A program made the position numbers and the translations under genes. Below are positions 35,607 to 50,600 of a DNA stretch of 64,000 bases, piece after piece. This DNA comes from Aptenodytes patagonicus (Eukaryota; Chordata; Aves; Sphenisciformes; Spheniscidae): contig NC_134949.1 of assembly GCF_965638725.1 (NCBI RefSeq), forward strand, positions 130,926,969 through 130,990,968. The letters are read 5' to 3'. Under the pieces are notes generated by a model. The model ran no database searches. It was not told the origin of the DNA and worked only from the letters and a program-made list of their open reading frames with translations. The stretch's first letter is position 1. The number at the start of each line of letters is the position of its first letter.

Positions 35607-38600
35607 GTGAGTGGTGCCGGTCCCTCGCAGGGGACGGAGCTGCGGGCGGCGGGCCGGGTGGGGGGACCTCGTCCGCCTGTGGCCGTCCCGGCCCGCTTCC
35701 CCCACCGCGGCGGCGCTGGGCGCCATCACCGGCGGCCCAAGGGCCGCCTCCCGGCCCCGGCGTGCGGCCGCGGCCCCTGGTCGCTCCGCTTTGTACTTCT
35801 CGGCCGCCCCGGCTCCCTCCGGCCTGCGAGTGCGGGTGCCCCGCGGCGCGGCGCGGCGCCGGGCTGCCGGCTGGGGCCGGTGTCTTCCGGCGTCTGGGGG
35901 GAAACACGTACGCTGACGTCAGAGATTAGACGGGGCAACCTTGCTGTCGTCACCGGCATGGTACAGTGGTGCAGTGTTAAGCAGACAGACTTTTTCAGTT
36001 AATAAATAAGTTTTGGCCCGTGGTTTGTAGTTTTCAAACATTTGCTCGGTGCCCAGACAGCAAAAACCTCCCTTATGTTCTGTGGGATTTAATTTTATGA
36101 ATTGGTAGGATCTAATTTCCAAACTGACGGCTTAGGTTTCAGTTGTGAAATTAATAAGATATGAAGGACATTTGTGAATTAAATTGTCTGGTTTTTGTAT
36201 ACATTGAATTACGACTATAGATATTTTTTCATGTTAATGCTTCTGAAAGAAAAAGAAATTAACCAGAGAGCTCTACTTTGGCACGAGTGCCAAAGACATC
36301 ACTGTAAGCATGCTCGAATATGCAGCATGGCTGGCTGGCTGGAGAGTAAAACTTAAAACAAAATCATGTTTTCAGATGCCTTTTAGGATGTCTATGGTTG
36401 TAGGTGTGCCCTTTCTTTAAATCTGGCTGCACAAAGGCTTGTTTATAATAAAACGGTGAAACACATCTAGAGAGGCAGTACATACAATTCTATACATGGC
36501 TGCTGAACACGGTACATAAAATAAGATGTCATTTGCAAATATGGGAAACTTGTGTATTAAAGAATCATTTCAAAATGAATATCAAATTTACAGTGTAGGA
36601 GAGAACTTTGGGGTTTGGAGCTGGGGTGCTGAGTACTGATGAGAATGAAACATCTCAGTGTATTTATTTTCAATGAAACAATGTTACTATCAAATTATAT
36701 ATAGTTTTACAGAGACAGTCTAATGTTACTGTATTTTTGCTATCATAGCTTACATGTTAACAGAAAGTCTGCAAAGAAAAGGTTTGGGTTTTTTCTTTGT
36801 TTTCTTTTCTAAAGAATGGTTCGGTGCTTAAAGCACAAGTTTTGACATTTTAGAATACAAGGTGTAATTGTGCTTTGCCACATTGTCTGCATGGCTTTTG
36901 GCAAATTATTTAACTTGTGAGGTCATTTATTTTCCTGTAGAATTAACATTTTCTGTGTCAAGCCACATGCTTGACCAAAAGGTGAATGAATAGTTAACAT
37001 TTTATGTTTTAAAACAACAGTGCTGACACTTTTGAAAGTAGGAAGAATTGAGACAACTAGACAGATTACAAGGGTGGAAGAGTTGTCTGCATTTTTTGAG
37101 GGGGTGTTTTTGTTTGAGGTTTTTAGATCGTGGTTTTATGGTCAAAGACAGTTGTGTCAACCCATGTTTTGAAGGCTAAGAGTTTTGATTTTAGGGGGCC
37201 ATTTTTAGAGCACATGTATCTTTTCAGATGGGTGAGGAAGAGTGGTCAGTTTGGAGCCTGTCACCTCTTTACAGTGTGTGTGTGTCTCTCTCTCTAATCC
37301 AATTTGGAAAACGTGTTTGAATTCAAGTATAAACATAAGTGAGAACTCTTTGTCTCAACCTGCTTTCAGGATGAGCTTTTTATTTTACCTTCTGGGGGCA
37401 GTTATTCAGAGTTCTTTTTTCTTTCTTTTACGCACCTAGTAGTTTTTCTTAGAGGGTAGTGATAAAGTACATTAGTGTACTTTAAAACAAATTACTGTAT
37501 CTGTGGTGGGTTGACCCTGGCTGGATGCCAGGTGCCCACCAAGCTGCTCTATTACTCCCCCTCCTCAACTGGACAGGTAGAGAAAAGTACAACAAAAGGC
37601 TCATGGGTCGAGATAAGGTAAGGGAGATCACTCACTGATTACTGTCACAAGCAAAACAGACTCGGCTCGAGGAAATTAATTTAACTTATTGCCAATTAAA
37701 AATCAGAGTAGAGTAATAAGAAGTAAAACCAAATCTTAAAACACCTTCCCCCCACGCCTCCCTTCTTCCCAGGCTCAACTTCACTCCCGATTTTCTCTGC
37801 CTCCTCCCCCCGAGCGGCACAGCGGGACAGGGAATGGGGGTTGCGGTCAGTTCATCACATGTTGTCTCTGCTGATCCTTCCTCCTCGCTCTCTTCCCCTG
37901 CTCCAGCGTGGGGTCCCACCCACAGGAGACAGTCCTCCACAAACTTCTCCAATGTGAGTCCTTCCCACAGGCTGCAGTTCTTCACGAACTGCTCCAGCAT
38001 GGGCCCTTCCCACGGGGTGCAGTCCTTCAGGAACAGACTGCTCCAGCGTGGGTCCCCCACAAGGTCACAAGTCCTGCCAGCAAACCTGCTCCAGCGTGGG
38101 CTCCTCTCTCCACGGGGTCACAGAGCCTGCTCCAGCATGGGCTTCCCACGGGGTCACAGCCTCCTTTGGGCACATCCACCTGCTTCAGCGTGGGGTCCTC
38201 CACGGACTGCAGGTGGATATCTGCTCCACCATGGACCTTCACGGGCTGCGGGGGGACAGCCTGCCTCATCATGGTCTTCTCCACAGGCTGCAGGGGAATC
38301 TCTGCTCCGGCACCTGGAGCACCTCCTCCCCTTCTTTTTTAACTGACCTTGGTGTCTGCAGGGCTGTTTCTCTCACATATTTCTCACTCCTCTCTCTCCC
38401 GGCTGCTGTTGCACAGAAGTTTTCTCCCCTTCTTAAATACGTTGTCACAGAGGCGCTACCACCATCGCTGATGGGCTCGGCCTTGGCCAGCAGAGGGTCC
38501 GTCTTGGAGCCGGCTGGCATTGGCTCTGTCGGGCATGGGGGAAGCTTCTAGCAGCTTCTCACAGAAGCCACCCCTGTAACCACCCCACTACCAAAACCTT

Positions 38601-41600
38601 GCCACGCAAACCCAGTACAGTATCCTCAGAACACAATATGCCAGCAACAATATGCATTCTGTTGGGAAATTCATGGAGGCTAAGAATAATCAGAAGGACT
38701 ATGATGTGAACCTGAAAATGAAGTAGTCTTGGTGAAACAGAATAGAAGAAAATGTTTCAGCCATTTTTTAAAAAAAGAAGAAGATGGGAAACTAAAATGT
38801 GCAATTGAATTAATAGGAAATGACTATTTCAAAATGTTTGAGGCAAAATTTGTTTTCACTAAAACTGACATTGTCTTTTTGTGTTTTAGAATCAGGTGCT
38901 GTTTTCACATTTGGAAAAAGCAAATTTGCAGAAGATATTCCTAGCAAGTTCTGGTTCAAAAATGACAAGCCTGTACATATATCATGTGGAGATGAACATA
39001 CTGCTATTGTTACAGGTCAGTATTGGAAATGGAGTATATGATAAAAGGTTATATATTTGGACAGCTTGGAAAGTTATGATTCTTATTTGAATCCTGAGGT
39101 AATATATCAAAAGGGGTTGTGGAGAGGAGAGGGTACTCTTCTGTGGGGGCTATTGGATGCCTTTGAAGTTAGTGTGCGGTCACTGAAGGTTTTCATGAGG
39201 CATGCCCAAGAACTGTCGTGAGTGAATCGATAATAACTGAACGTATCACACTGGATTTAAAGTAAGCATGACTTTGTTCAGCTTGAATGTTTCCTGTGAA
39301 TCTGACAGTTATTTAGTAGACAATCTTAAATATAGAGGTTTCTATCATGGAAGTAAACAGTATCTGTTGAACACAGTCAACAAGTTCACTAGGAATCTGC
39401 CTGAAACAACAGATAAAATTGTATCTCTGAAATTTAGATTTGAATTACCGTTAACTGTCAACTGAAAATAACCCTTGAAAGGGCAACTCAAAAAACTTCA
39501 GAAAATCCTACTAAAATCAGAAATAAATTGCAAAAGCATTCAAAGAAGCTCAGATGCAATACAGTGAGCAGTATTTATGTTCATTTTCATTTTTTTGAGA
39601 TAATAGAAGCAATACTCATTGAAGAACTTGTTCAATTTATTTTACGTGGAAGGGACTACTCTTTTGTTGATGAGCATGTGTGTCGATTGTATTGACAATC
39701 AACTGCTGATAGAAAATAAGACTTTGTTGTTATGAAGTTTATATGCATATTTTCAGGGCTTTTTTTATTGGAATGTATTTATTCCTCATCAATGCCCATT
39801 TGGGCATTGCTTATTAAATAATTTCTTGAGGGTTTCTTGCTATGTCCCCAAGCAAGGTTGAAGATGCTGGATTTTTAGAATGAACAATTCCAGGCATGAT
39901 AAAAGAAGAGTGTAGATTTCACGGACTGCAGAACATCTTGAAGTGAAATTGTATGATGAATTTTTCAAGCCTAACTTCATAGAAGATGAATTATCCGTGA
40001 ATAGTTTGTGTTTTGAACAAAACTTGACACTTTTTCTTGGATTGAACCAGTTTATTAAATTGCCTGTTGCATAAAATTAATCAGAATATAACCTGGGGCA
40101 CTGTGAAATTTTCCTTTTGAATTTTTTTTTTTTATATATCCTTTTGTATGCCCACACCCAGTTTGAAATAACATGAGTACAATTCTTGGTTTAGACTAGT
40201 CAATTTAAATTGCCTCGAGTTCCCCCAGCATGTGCCTGTGCCAGCACTGTTACCCTAATCAGCAACAATCCCCTTGTCACTGTAACAGTGGCCACTTAGA
40301 TAAAGCTTTTGAAGAAGTCAACTTGCATAGGTTTGCATGCAGCACCGTTTCTCTACTATCTCCCCTTCTCCCTGTTATTTTAAGATATACAGCATGTTTC
40401 AGAAATGTCTCTGTAGCTGGCTTTTGCTGTTGTAGTGTGCAGATACGTCACCAGGGAAACTTCTACATAATCAGATCTTTATTTTCTCAAAGCTTTTGAG
40501 GAGAAGGAACTGTAGAAGCATGAGTACAGAATTTCTTTGGTACCAAAAGGTTTTCTGGGACATTGTAAAGTAGAGGCAAAAGTGAGGGTAAAATACTGAT
40601 CAACAACAAGCAAAGGTAGAGAAACCGCAAGCGTTGTACAAAAAAGTGAAGAAGGGGAAACGGAAAATCTTTTTTCCTCATTTGTCCTTCACACCTGTGC
40701 ATGCCCGTGTGCACCGCACATTTCTGCTGTTAGATGGAGTTGGATGATACAGTGGAATTACAGCCCTTGGCGAATGACACTGAACTGCAGTAACACCTGG
40801 AATAAAAGCTCCAGAAGTGCATGCCAATAATGAGTTTACTGAGAAGGGTACAGACCTTGTGGGAAACCAGGAGCTTCTTGAAATCCAGCTGAATGTGACC
40901 TGGAAGAGATAAAAGACAAACATCACTGAGAAAGGAAAAGTATCTCAAGCAGGTGTGTGTCAATGCATGCTTCATTTTATTTTCAGTCTTTATTTACAGG
41001 TCACAAAATTCCCCCCTCCTTTTTTTTTTTCCCCACCCCCTGGAAGAGGTAGTGGGACCTATGTATGTAGGGGACAGTGGGAATATGAGGTAGATTCAAA
41101 CCTGATAGAAATATATCAGTTTTACACTAACATGTCTCAACAATCATAAGTAAAACAATCACCCAAACTGATACAAAACATTCCTTAAAGCTGGTTTGAG
41201 GCAGGAAAGACAGCTACATCTAGCACTGAATCTTGACTGAATGCAAACGAAGAAAATGTACAGGAACTAATATTTAGCATTCAAATAAAATACTAAGAAA
41301 TTTTCAAATACTTCTTTAATCTAATCCAGCATCAGTATTCCCATATGACTTTTAGGAGGAAAAGTGTAAGGTAAATATAAAACACTCTGTTCTTTGGCTT
41401 TCCAGGTCAGGAGTTAGAGTCCAAAATTTTATTTACATACTGTGGCTGTATGTTGGAATAGAAAGGACCAGTGATAGTTACTTGCTGACTTTGAGTTGGC
41501 TTGCTGAGCTAGTCAGAGAAACGTTTCCTCCTCCAGTTTTGGAGTTGGGGATTGAAATTTGTGTTTCTTTATTCATTTGCTCTCTGCCTTTAGCACAATC

Positions 41601-44600
41601 TTCATTAAAATACTCAAGCAGGAATTCTTTTAAGCAGTTGTCATCTTTAGTTCTTTAATGGAGTCATAAGCAGTATACCTTCCGGCATCACTTGTAATAT
41701 ATTTAATAACGTTTCTTGCCCCATTTCTATATTTTTTGGCCCAAGAATACTGACAGTCCACTCCCTGCATCTTTTATAACTGCAGGCTTTGGAAGGCAAT
41801 TTATTCATCCTCTTGGGAGTTGGTGTGAAATAAGTGACATTATGCATATTTTTAAAAATCTCCTCCCAATACTTTTCCATTAATTTTCTTTTCTACAAAA
41901 CACTTAAAAGTTAATAGCTGTCTTATTGTTTATTTGCCTTGATTAGAATATCCTAGGCAGCTTGCCCACATTTGATCAAAGAGACTGATCCTGTTCACAA
42001 GGGGGAAAATGACGATGACGGAAGACACGTTTTCTGAACTCGGCTCTGGAGAGAAGTGAAGCCCCCAGTGCAAGAGGGTAGAAGGAAAGAAAGAAGTTAC
42101 CAAGTGTAAAAGGAGTGAAAAGAGGTGCATATGGAACCACAAGAAGATAGTATGCTCATAATTCTGAGTTTTGTAAGGCATTAAACATTCAACAATTTAC
42201 ACCAAAGGACCTTGGAATCTCTCCAGGTCTTTGGATGCCCGATTCCTTCTATTCTTTCTGCCTACCAGCAGGCCATCAGAACATGGCACAGTATCTTTTA
42301 CGTCAGCTGCAAGGGGAACATGAGAAGGATTAGTACATGTTTGTGTTGATCTTTGATATGTGTAGGAGCAGGCAACATACTGCGCTGGTTTTGTTTGTGT
42401 GATGCTAATGTCCTAAGCATGACTGTTCTTATTGCTCAGTAAAGCTTTTATTTTGAGAATATCGTGACTTGCCGAACAAAACTGATGTCACTCCCATTTT
42501 CATGAGATGTATTTGAATTGTATATGAATTTTAAATGAACTGTTAACATAGTTTATTCACAAAATAGCACAAATAAATACAAAAAATCATGGTGCCTGGC
42601 ATATGATACTCTGTCCAAAATATTCGCTTTTAAGTTTTCTTCAGGTATAGCTTCTCGACAGAATCTTGTAATAAATTCTCAAAGTCTGTACATTGTCTCC
42701 CCATTTTATTTCCCTCCCACACTAATATAATTTAGAAAGCAAGGAGGGGAATATGTAAAACATACCTTTAAACATAGATGATAGGAACACTTGGCTGCCT
42801 GCTATTATCACGAAGCATGTCGAGGATTTCAGCTGGTATTTCCCAGCTGCTGAATGAATGCCTTTAGTAGCGCTTCATGAACCAGGGGAGCACATGACAG
42901 ATGGGGTTCCCAGGAATCACAGTTGTGATAGCAGCTACTCATATGAGAAATGTACTGGTTAGGAGACACTCTTTTCCTGAAGTGTCTCACAAAATCCCTG
43001 GTTCCTAAAGATGTAAGCATCTTGTGGCTTCCCTAATAGCCTGAATTAATGTTGGTGAAACATCTGCTGGTGATAAGGCAATGCATACATACTTTGGAGA
43101 AAGACTCCAGTCTTGTGTGAGGATGAAGGTGGAGACTGGTGTTGGAAGTATATTTTCATCACCAAAACAGTCCTAGAGGTCCCTTTCTTTATATCCTGTT
43201 GTTTCCCTTCTGCTGCCCAGAGTCATAATCTTACTCTGCTGGACCTGTCCTCTGCCAGCCATTCCAGATGGCAGATGGCCACAATCTCTGTACGTTAGCA
43301 CCAAAGTGGAAGCAAAAAGACAAGCGCAATCAGAGTTTGCAAAGTTTTGAAATGTGATCTTTGCCTATCTGTCTGCTGTTGAATTAGTTTTCATTTCAGT
43401 GCATCTGTGGTGATGACTGGAGATACCTCAGCATGCAACTGTGAAAATAGGGCCATTTGCATACAAAATTCTGTGGTGTTTCCTGGCCAGCTTAGATTGC
43501 ATCATGTCTGTTCCAAAACCTGATTTGCTGTACAGACCCAGAAATGTTGCTTCATTACAGGCATTTGTTTAGGTTCCTCTGTAGTGCCTATTAGTTTTCA
43601 TTCACTGTCTGAATTACCTGCTTCCCAGTTTTCTTTTTTTCTGCTACATTGCGAAGCGTTGGAAGCCTGAAATTATAAAAGGCTGTCATTCAGTTGTAGA
43701 AGAATGTAAAAAAATTCCTCTCATCTATTAAGCTCCTTGACTTACAAAGCAATGCCTGAGAATTTAAAGACTGGTATAAGAAACAGCAGATTATAGGATG
43801 AAAAGCATGACCTATTGGAATTTTGAACGGATAAAAGAGACTGTGCTTAAATTGAATTACGGCAGCTTGGCATCATATTCCCACAGGAGTACTACTGTCT
43901 TATAAAGGCAGTTCAAAAGTATAAACCAAGGATACAAGGAAGCATATACCAATATAGGATGCCATTTGCTAATAAAAATTCTTTCTGTTAAGGTGCGTTT
44001 TGCTCTCAGTGACGGACAGCTCTGCATGCGTTTTGACGTGATTGCATTATCAAAATCAGGCTGTTGATATAAATGCTACCATCCCTGGAGGTATTTAAAA
44101 GACGTGTAGATGTGGCGCTTAGGGACATGGTTTAGTGGTGGACTTGGCAGTGCTAGGTTAACGGTGGGACTTGATGATCTTAAAGGTCTGTTCCACCCTA
44201 AACAATTCTATGATTCTATCAGTAAAACACCATGAGCGTGGACTTGACCTCAGGCTTTCTTCCCTTCCAACTTTCTTGGAAAGTCATAATATTGACATGT
44301 AGCCCCATGTTCCAAAAATTGTCAAATCTAACAATTTGATTGGGACTTTAGGTACTAGTTATTGTTAGTTGTTGTTGGTTTGTTTGGTTTTTTTAACTAC
44401 GTGGTTATATTTAAGAAAATAAATGGATTTTTTTTAACAGAGTAAGTATTTTTGTTATATTTTAAACATTTCAATATCATATTTCAAAGTCTCTGTAAAT
44501 CAGATTCAGAACCTTCACTGGCAACCTACAGTACTGAAGTACAAACAGCCATAATATTTTGGCATTATTATGTGGAATTGCTGTTATGCATTGCAATCGT

Positions 44601-47600
44601 GATAATTGTTGATGGCTGGGGTGACAAAGTTTATTTATGTGACAGCCTCGTGATGGAGTCTAACTCACAAAGCTCTGCAGAACTTCATCAAAAGTGAACA
44701 AACTCCTTTTAACAGTTGTAAAAGGTGTTTGTTTTGACAAATCAGTTTCTATTGTTTTGCAAAGATTTCTGTTGGAACAAGGGTTTTATCTTTGGGTGTG
44801 AACTTCACAGCTTTACCAAAGGTGGTAATTTTAAAAATTGAAATGAAACAAAATTAATTCATTTTAAGGTATTGTCAGTAGTCAGTTTTGGCTGTCTAAT
44901 TTGCATGCCTGATGACAAAAGTTTCATCTGTTCATATACCATCCTCTTCAAAAAACACCGGTTATTCGAAATTACAACAGTTCATTGTTATAGTGGTCAA
45001 ACCTGCAAGTTCAATGACACGTCATACCAGTTTCTGAAATACGATTCTAGCATTGCTCCTGTTGAAGATTTGTAATCTAATGTTTGCATTTAGGTTTACA
45101 AAACTCCCTGGCTGCATGGTGTTTTTATGCATTCCTTCTTTATGTGCAGAGTAACAATTTGTGAACACATCTGAAAATTTATCAGAAGCTATGTTCTGTA
45201 GAAGTGCAAATTTGTAAATCACTTTAAGAGAAGACATTTAGCGGTAAAAGAAATAGCCCCCCCAAACAATAAAATAAGCTGAATATTACAAATTTGTGTT
45301 TGTATTAATTATATAGCTGCATTATTCATTCCTGTCTTTGGGGTAGAAAATGTGGGTGCTCAGTTAAATGTGCTGTTATTTTATAAGTAGGCCTATAGAT
45401 ACTGTGGTTTCTGAACTGCAGGGTCTGTCCAAGAGCACATTTTATTTTCTGAAGAGCACTTTATCTGTGCTGTAACTAAAGGAGAGGGTGTTTGTTCTGC
45501 TTTTTGTCCCTTCTTCTGGCTGGGGATTTCTTACTTGAACAATGCAATTACTACTTTTTTACTGAAAAATCACAAGGACATTAATTATTGAATTGCCTAA
45601 TCTTAAACCTTACATTAAAAAGGGAGTAATAAATAGCACAGTGTGTGAATGACCATCTTGTCTTGTATGAGGTATTCAAACATTTGTATGGATTCTGACT
45701 GTGCATTTTTTTTCAGGGAATGGTAAACTATACATGTTCGGCAGTAACAACTGGGGCCAATTAGGACTAGGATCAAAGAACACTGTCAGCAAACCAACAT
45801 GTGTTAAAGGTTTGTTTAATTTTTCTTTTTTTGTCTTTTTGAAAGGAGACCCTTGTGAAAAGGCACTTTGTAAGATGCAGTTCCAAGATAACTGATTCTG
45901 CCTTCTTTACTCATCCTGTGTAGCATATTACTGCACAAGCTCATAAAGGTAGCTTAAAAAGATCCCTGATTGATTTTTCCATCAGTTCCAGATTCTGGGT
46001 CCTTTTGTGTCTGAAGATTACTTCAGATACATAGAATCCTGTCTTTTCTGAGGTCTCTCATTTTATGTAATATTTGCCTTTTCTGACAAACCGTATGTTC
46101 ATTGTGACTGCAAAGACATTAATCAGATGCTTGGTCTCTGCAGCATTGTCTATGCGTTAGAAATCAGACTTCCAACAGCATTGTGTAACCTTTGTATCAC
46201 TTTTGTCTTGTCACCTTTATAAATGAAAAAATCTGTCAGGAACTTTCTACAAGTACTGCTGCATTTTTAGCCAGTATAAGAAGTGCCCGAGGGGGCATAA
46301 ATGTTAATATATTTGTATGAAGCAGTAGAAGAAGTGTCCATATTCTTTCATGTGTTGTAAAATATGTTTTCATTGCACTGTTAATCTTCTTGATCTTTCC
46401 TAGCCGGTTTTTTCTTGTCAACCAAAACTAAGTTAATACTTTTTCCCTATCCCCTTGCTTATGTCAAGTCAGATCTATCCCATTAACACATTTCTTTCCA
46501 CCAGTAAATGTTTATCCTCATCCTTTCTGCCAGGAGATCGATCTGTTAGCTTACTGTTAAAAACAAATTATCCTGCTTGTTCAAACTCTTTTCTTCCTGA
46601 TTTAGTTTATTCTACTGTCCTTTATCTGCTCCTCTCTCTGTTTCACTTCAGAGGGAGAATGCAGCTACTCTCAGGTTCATATCTTCTGTCAGCCATGTGA
46701 GAGATTGATTCTTACCTTGGCTTAAATGGATTGGGTGTCAAGTTTTCTTTTTACTGTCAAATTGCAATGGAGAATAAAAGATGAAGAGAAGATGACTGCA
46801 ATTCAAACCAGACCTGGCATCCATTGAAAAAAGTCACAAGGGGGGTATCTTTCTTCTCTTGGCAGTAGACAGCAGGAGAAAGTCCTGGAGCTTTTCTCAC
46901 AATTTTCAGTCATCACTTGGCTTTGGGAGTGGGGTTGCAAGGACACATTTCAGTTTCTGCTTGGGGCCAAATGGTTGTGGCTGCATGTTTTCTGAGAAAA
47001 TATCTTCTGGGACTTGACTAGAGACTAATGAAATTGGTTATGAAAAATTGCCAGCAGCATTGTAAATATAGCATGGCTCATCAAATACAATTGATTAGCC
47101 TAAGCGGGAGGAAGGTTAGGGAGCACAGGCTTCTAGAGCTGATTAAGATCATCTCTGAAGCTGGAGGCAGAGTTTTGGGATATAAAACAGCAGGAAGCCA
47201 ACATTGGAAGTGTTACGGTTCCAGCCTGGTGGTAGTGGTAGGTGTCGGATAGGATAGGCAGGAACCTGAATTTGGACAATTTATGTTTGTGTCTGTGTGA
47301 TAGACCAAAGACAGTTCATGCTTAAGTAGATAGATTTATTCAGTTACTTGGTAGAAGGTAAAAGGGACTTTAATCTGAATGTTATGGAGCTGATGAAAGT
47401 TGATTTGGAAGGACTGAAAAAGGGTTTGTGAAAGGAATGATGGTTGTTGGCTTTGTCATGGACTAGTGCAGTGGAAAAGCAATTAAAGATGCATTATGTA
47501 AAAATAGTGCTGGTTTAAGAGCATTGTATAGGGCACATGGACGTGGCCGAGAGAAGGTAAATTGTTGGCAACGATCAGTAATTGGAGAGAGGATGGAAAA

Positions 47601-50600
47601 GTCGGTGAGATTTTTTTCTTCTGTTTCTGAAATGGAGTGCACTTGCCATGGGAGAAAAGGCACCTCTGTATTCTCTCTTTCCCAACAAAATAACTCTTGA
47701 CTCCTCTCACATACATTCCCAGTCTTTCACAGTGACCAGACTGCAGAGAAGTACATGCGGTGGGTGGGTGGTAACTGAGCTGAAATTGAGACAGGATGGT
47801 ATATGCAAAAATTTTAGGCACTAGTCCAGATAGGACTGTCTTGGCAATTGAGTTTGGTGGTCAATAAGAGGGCAGTGCAGAGCAAAAGTCAAGCAAAAAG
47901 GGTAGCTGTGCATAATGAAGGAAGATAGGGATGATAAGACAAAAGAACGGTATGATTTTAAAGATTTTAGATAGTGGGAAAAGCATAACAGGAAGTAAAG
48001 AATAGTACTGTTACTGAAAACTAAGCTTTAAGCATGCATTTTGTCCTGCAACTTGATATATTCTTTGAGGCATATCCCATAAATGGTAAATTCTGGGGAA
48101 TGTGGCATTGGGATGAAGTAGCCATCATCAAGTTAACCTGAGTGTCAGCTATAAGTTTTTAAGGTCTACATCTGTTTTCTTGTCTTGGGGGAATCCTGAT
48201 TTAATAAGTCATGTGCTAGGTTTAAATGGGCAATGAATCTTGTAATCATTCTGTTAAAAATATGAAAAAAATAAGAGCTCCCTCTAGAGCATAGAACATT
48301 TTGTTGTTGAACCAGCTATCAGCTTGTTTATAACTTTTCCCCCCCGTTTGGCTTTAATTCATAGCTTTAAAACCAGAAAAAACAAAACTTGCTGTTTGTG
48401 GAAGAAACCACACTTTAGTTTACACAGGTATGTAACCTATATTATATACATATTAAAGATAGATTTCTTCCTTTGCTTTCATGCAAAATTACATTAGGAA
48501 CCTCAGGAATGTTGAGGAAGGAAAAATAAATGAAAATGGGACTGTTAAAACTTGGGGGTTTGATATCCAGTTCTTTGAATACTTGATTTATTCTGAGCCA
48601 ATGCATTTATAAAATAATGTTATATAGGAGTTTGCTAGCAACAGACAGATGAAAAAATTTCTTGCTGGCATTTGAGGTGTGGTTAACAATTATCAATATT
48701 TCATTTAAGCCCTGTAAAGGTATACTAGTATTTTTTATATATCGGTGCTCAAATTTGCCTTTGACAAGTAATTTATCTTTATTAGTGTGAAGTTATATAT
48801 TTGAGTAAATATAATAGAACTGAATGTTTTCAAGTCTTCAAATTTTGTCGCATTTTGGTTAGACAAAGTAGTCTGCTATTTCAATGACAAATTGCTTTAT
48901 TAAGCTATAAATAAACAAACTGTAAATTTAAACTAAAAAATAAATTTTTAGAGAGACAGTGTACAGAGAGTTGATGCAAATTCTTGTCATGCTTCTAAAA
49001 TTTATGTAATGGAATAGACATCTTTCTGGTTGCAATCCTTTAGCTTGCAGTAATGTTATAAAGAGGATTGTTTGATTATTAGGAGGTTTATATATGTGGA
49101 GACCCTAAGCACTGTAAATAAGACTATTAGAATAAAGCAGAACATTTTAATAACAGTTGTGTATGCAAGACTGCACAGGGTAATATTAGTCACTTTTAGT
49201 GTACACGCTGGCTAGATAATTTGTGGCTATTTATATAGCAAGGGCCATTTATAAATTGTATGTCAGTTGCTTATCACATTTGTGTCTGGATTTGTGTTAT
49301 TAATGGGCCTTATCTTTTTCATCATAGATGAACACTTTAGATGTGAAACATACTAAAATTAAAAATATAAATCTTAAAGTTCTCTTAAGTTGAAGATATC
49401 AATCATCAGTTTTAACTTCAATTTTAAGATTCTAAACCAAAATAAAGACCTAGTTAATTAAATCGAAAGTGATTCAAATATTGAAATGAGTAAAATATTT
49501 CTAAAAAATATTTCTATAATATTTCTATATATTTCTATAAAAACCTAAGCAAAAATATATTTCATTCACAGTACTCAAAACTATCAAGTTATGCATCGCT
49601 TTAATTTACGTACTAATAAGACTTCAGTTTTCTTGCCTGTGACATCATTCACCATTTTCCTCCTGCTTTATCTTAAAATATACATTATTTGGGGAAGGAG
49701 CTTCTTCTGGCTGCCAGGGCTACTAATAGTCATTTTCTCAGAACTCTTGCAGAACTCCAAATTATATTTACTTTTTAGATCAGTCTCCAGAATGGTGGGA
49801 AATGCAGTCAGTCTAAGTACATGTAAGGCCGTTAGAAAGTTCTGATCCAAGCGTGTGCAGGAAAGCCTCCTTGCTAGCTACAACAGACACTGCTAATGTC
49901 AACTCGAGGATATTTCAGGGCAGTAGACCCCAACTTTTCTGTAATGTTTTTCCATCAAAAATTAAATGACTTGCTCCAGTTTTTCTGACTTTTTACCGTT
50001 GATGAGAATGTCTTCATTCTATGTATTACATTTGCTTTTCTGTATGCAGAAAAAGGAAATGTGTATGCTGCTGGAGGTAACAGCGAAGGTCAGTTGGGAT
50101 TAGGTGACACAGAGGAAAGGACCACATTTCATTTAATTAGGTTTTTTACCAACCAGCACAAGATCAAACAGCTAGCAGCTGGATCATATACCTCAGCAGC
50201 AGTAACTGGTAAGAGCAACCGCTAATAAAATCTACTTATGTGTGTGCAGCCTGGTGTTCCAGGGAAACATTTATTCCAGCATTCTGTCTGCATATGTGAT
50301 TGTATTTTCTATGCCTCCCTGTCTTCTTTCCGTAATAACCATAGTCATTTTTTGATAGCCGATTGCCCATTTCAACACAATCTGGTAAGGGGTGGCAGTC
50401 TCATTAACTTCCTACAATTTTTGTGAAAGTAGACCTTTTCCAAGAGCGATAGCCTGCAATGGGAGCTCAACCTGTACTAGTTTCGTAGGAATCCTTATAA
50501 AGGAGAGACAGTATGAATACCCTCAAAATTGGAAAAATCTTCAGTTCATTTCCAGGGAAGCCAGCTACAAAACATGAATCTTATTAAAACTAAGTTTCTC

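Larger units (their letters stand above)
35200..35930. promoter_or_regulatory. RPGR: CpG island spanning RPGR promoter and exon 1
   Basis: Very high G+C with frequent CpG, in contrast to the AT-rich flanks. It includes CCCCGCCCCGCCCCGCC-type Sp1 boxes at about 35340-35358. No TATA box is seen near exon 1. This is the layout of a broadly active vertebrate promoter. OTC, by contrast, starts in ordinary AT-rich sequence 4 kb away. Confidence 0.85.
35607..38889 (+). other. RPGR: RPGR intron 1
   Basis: 3,283 bp. The first 300 bp continue the CpG island. A complete solo LTR occupies 37502-38619. The remainder is AT-rich with a short GGCT run near 36330 and nothing else recognised. Confidence 0.9.

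Noticed and set aside
35290..35907. 205-codon minus-strand open frame rich in Pro, Gly and Arg across the RPGR CpG island
   Set aside because: It lies opposite RPGR exon 1 in very GC-rich DNA where stop codons are rare. The translation is low-complexity with no domain.
37686..38060. Open frames on both strands with repeated PTLEQF/CSSMG-type phrases
   Set aside because: They are translations of the minisatellite within the solo LTR, not a gene.
41010..41042. T/C-rich run as a possible polypyrimidine tract of an extra RPGR exon
   Set aside because: The run is followed by no in-phase exon with a donor. It is plain low-complexity sequence.
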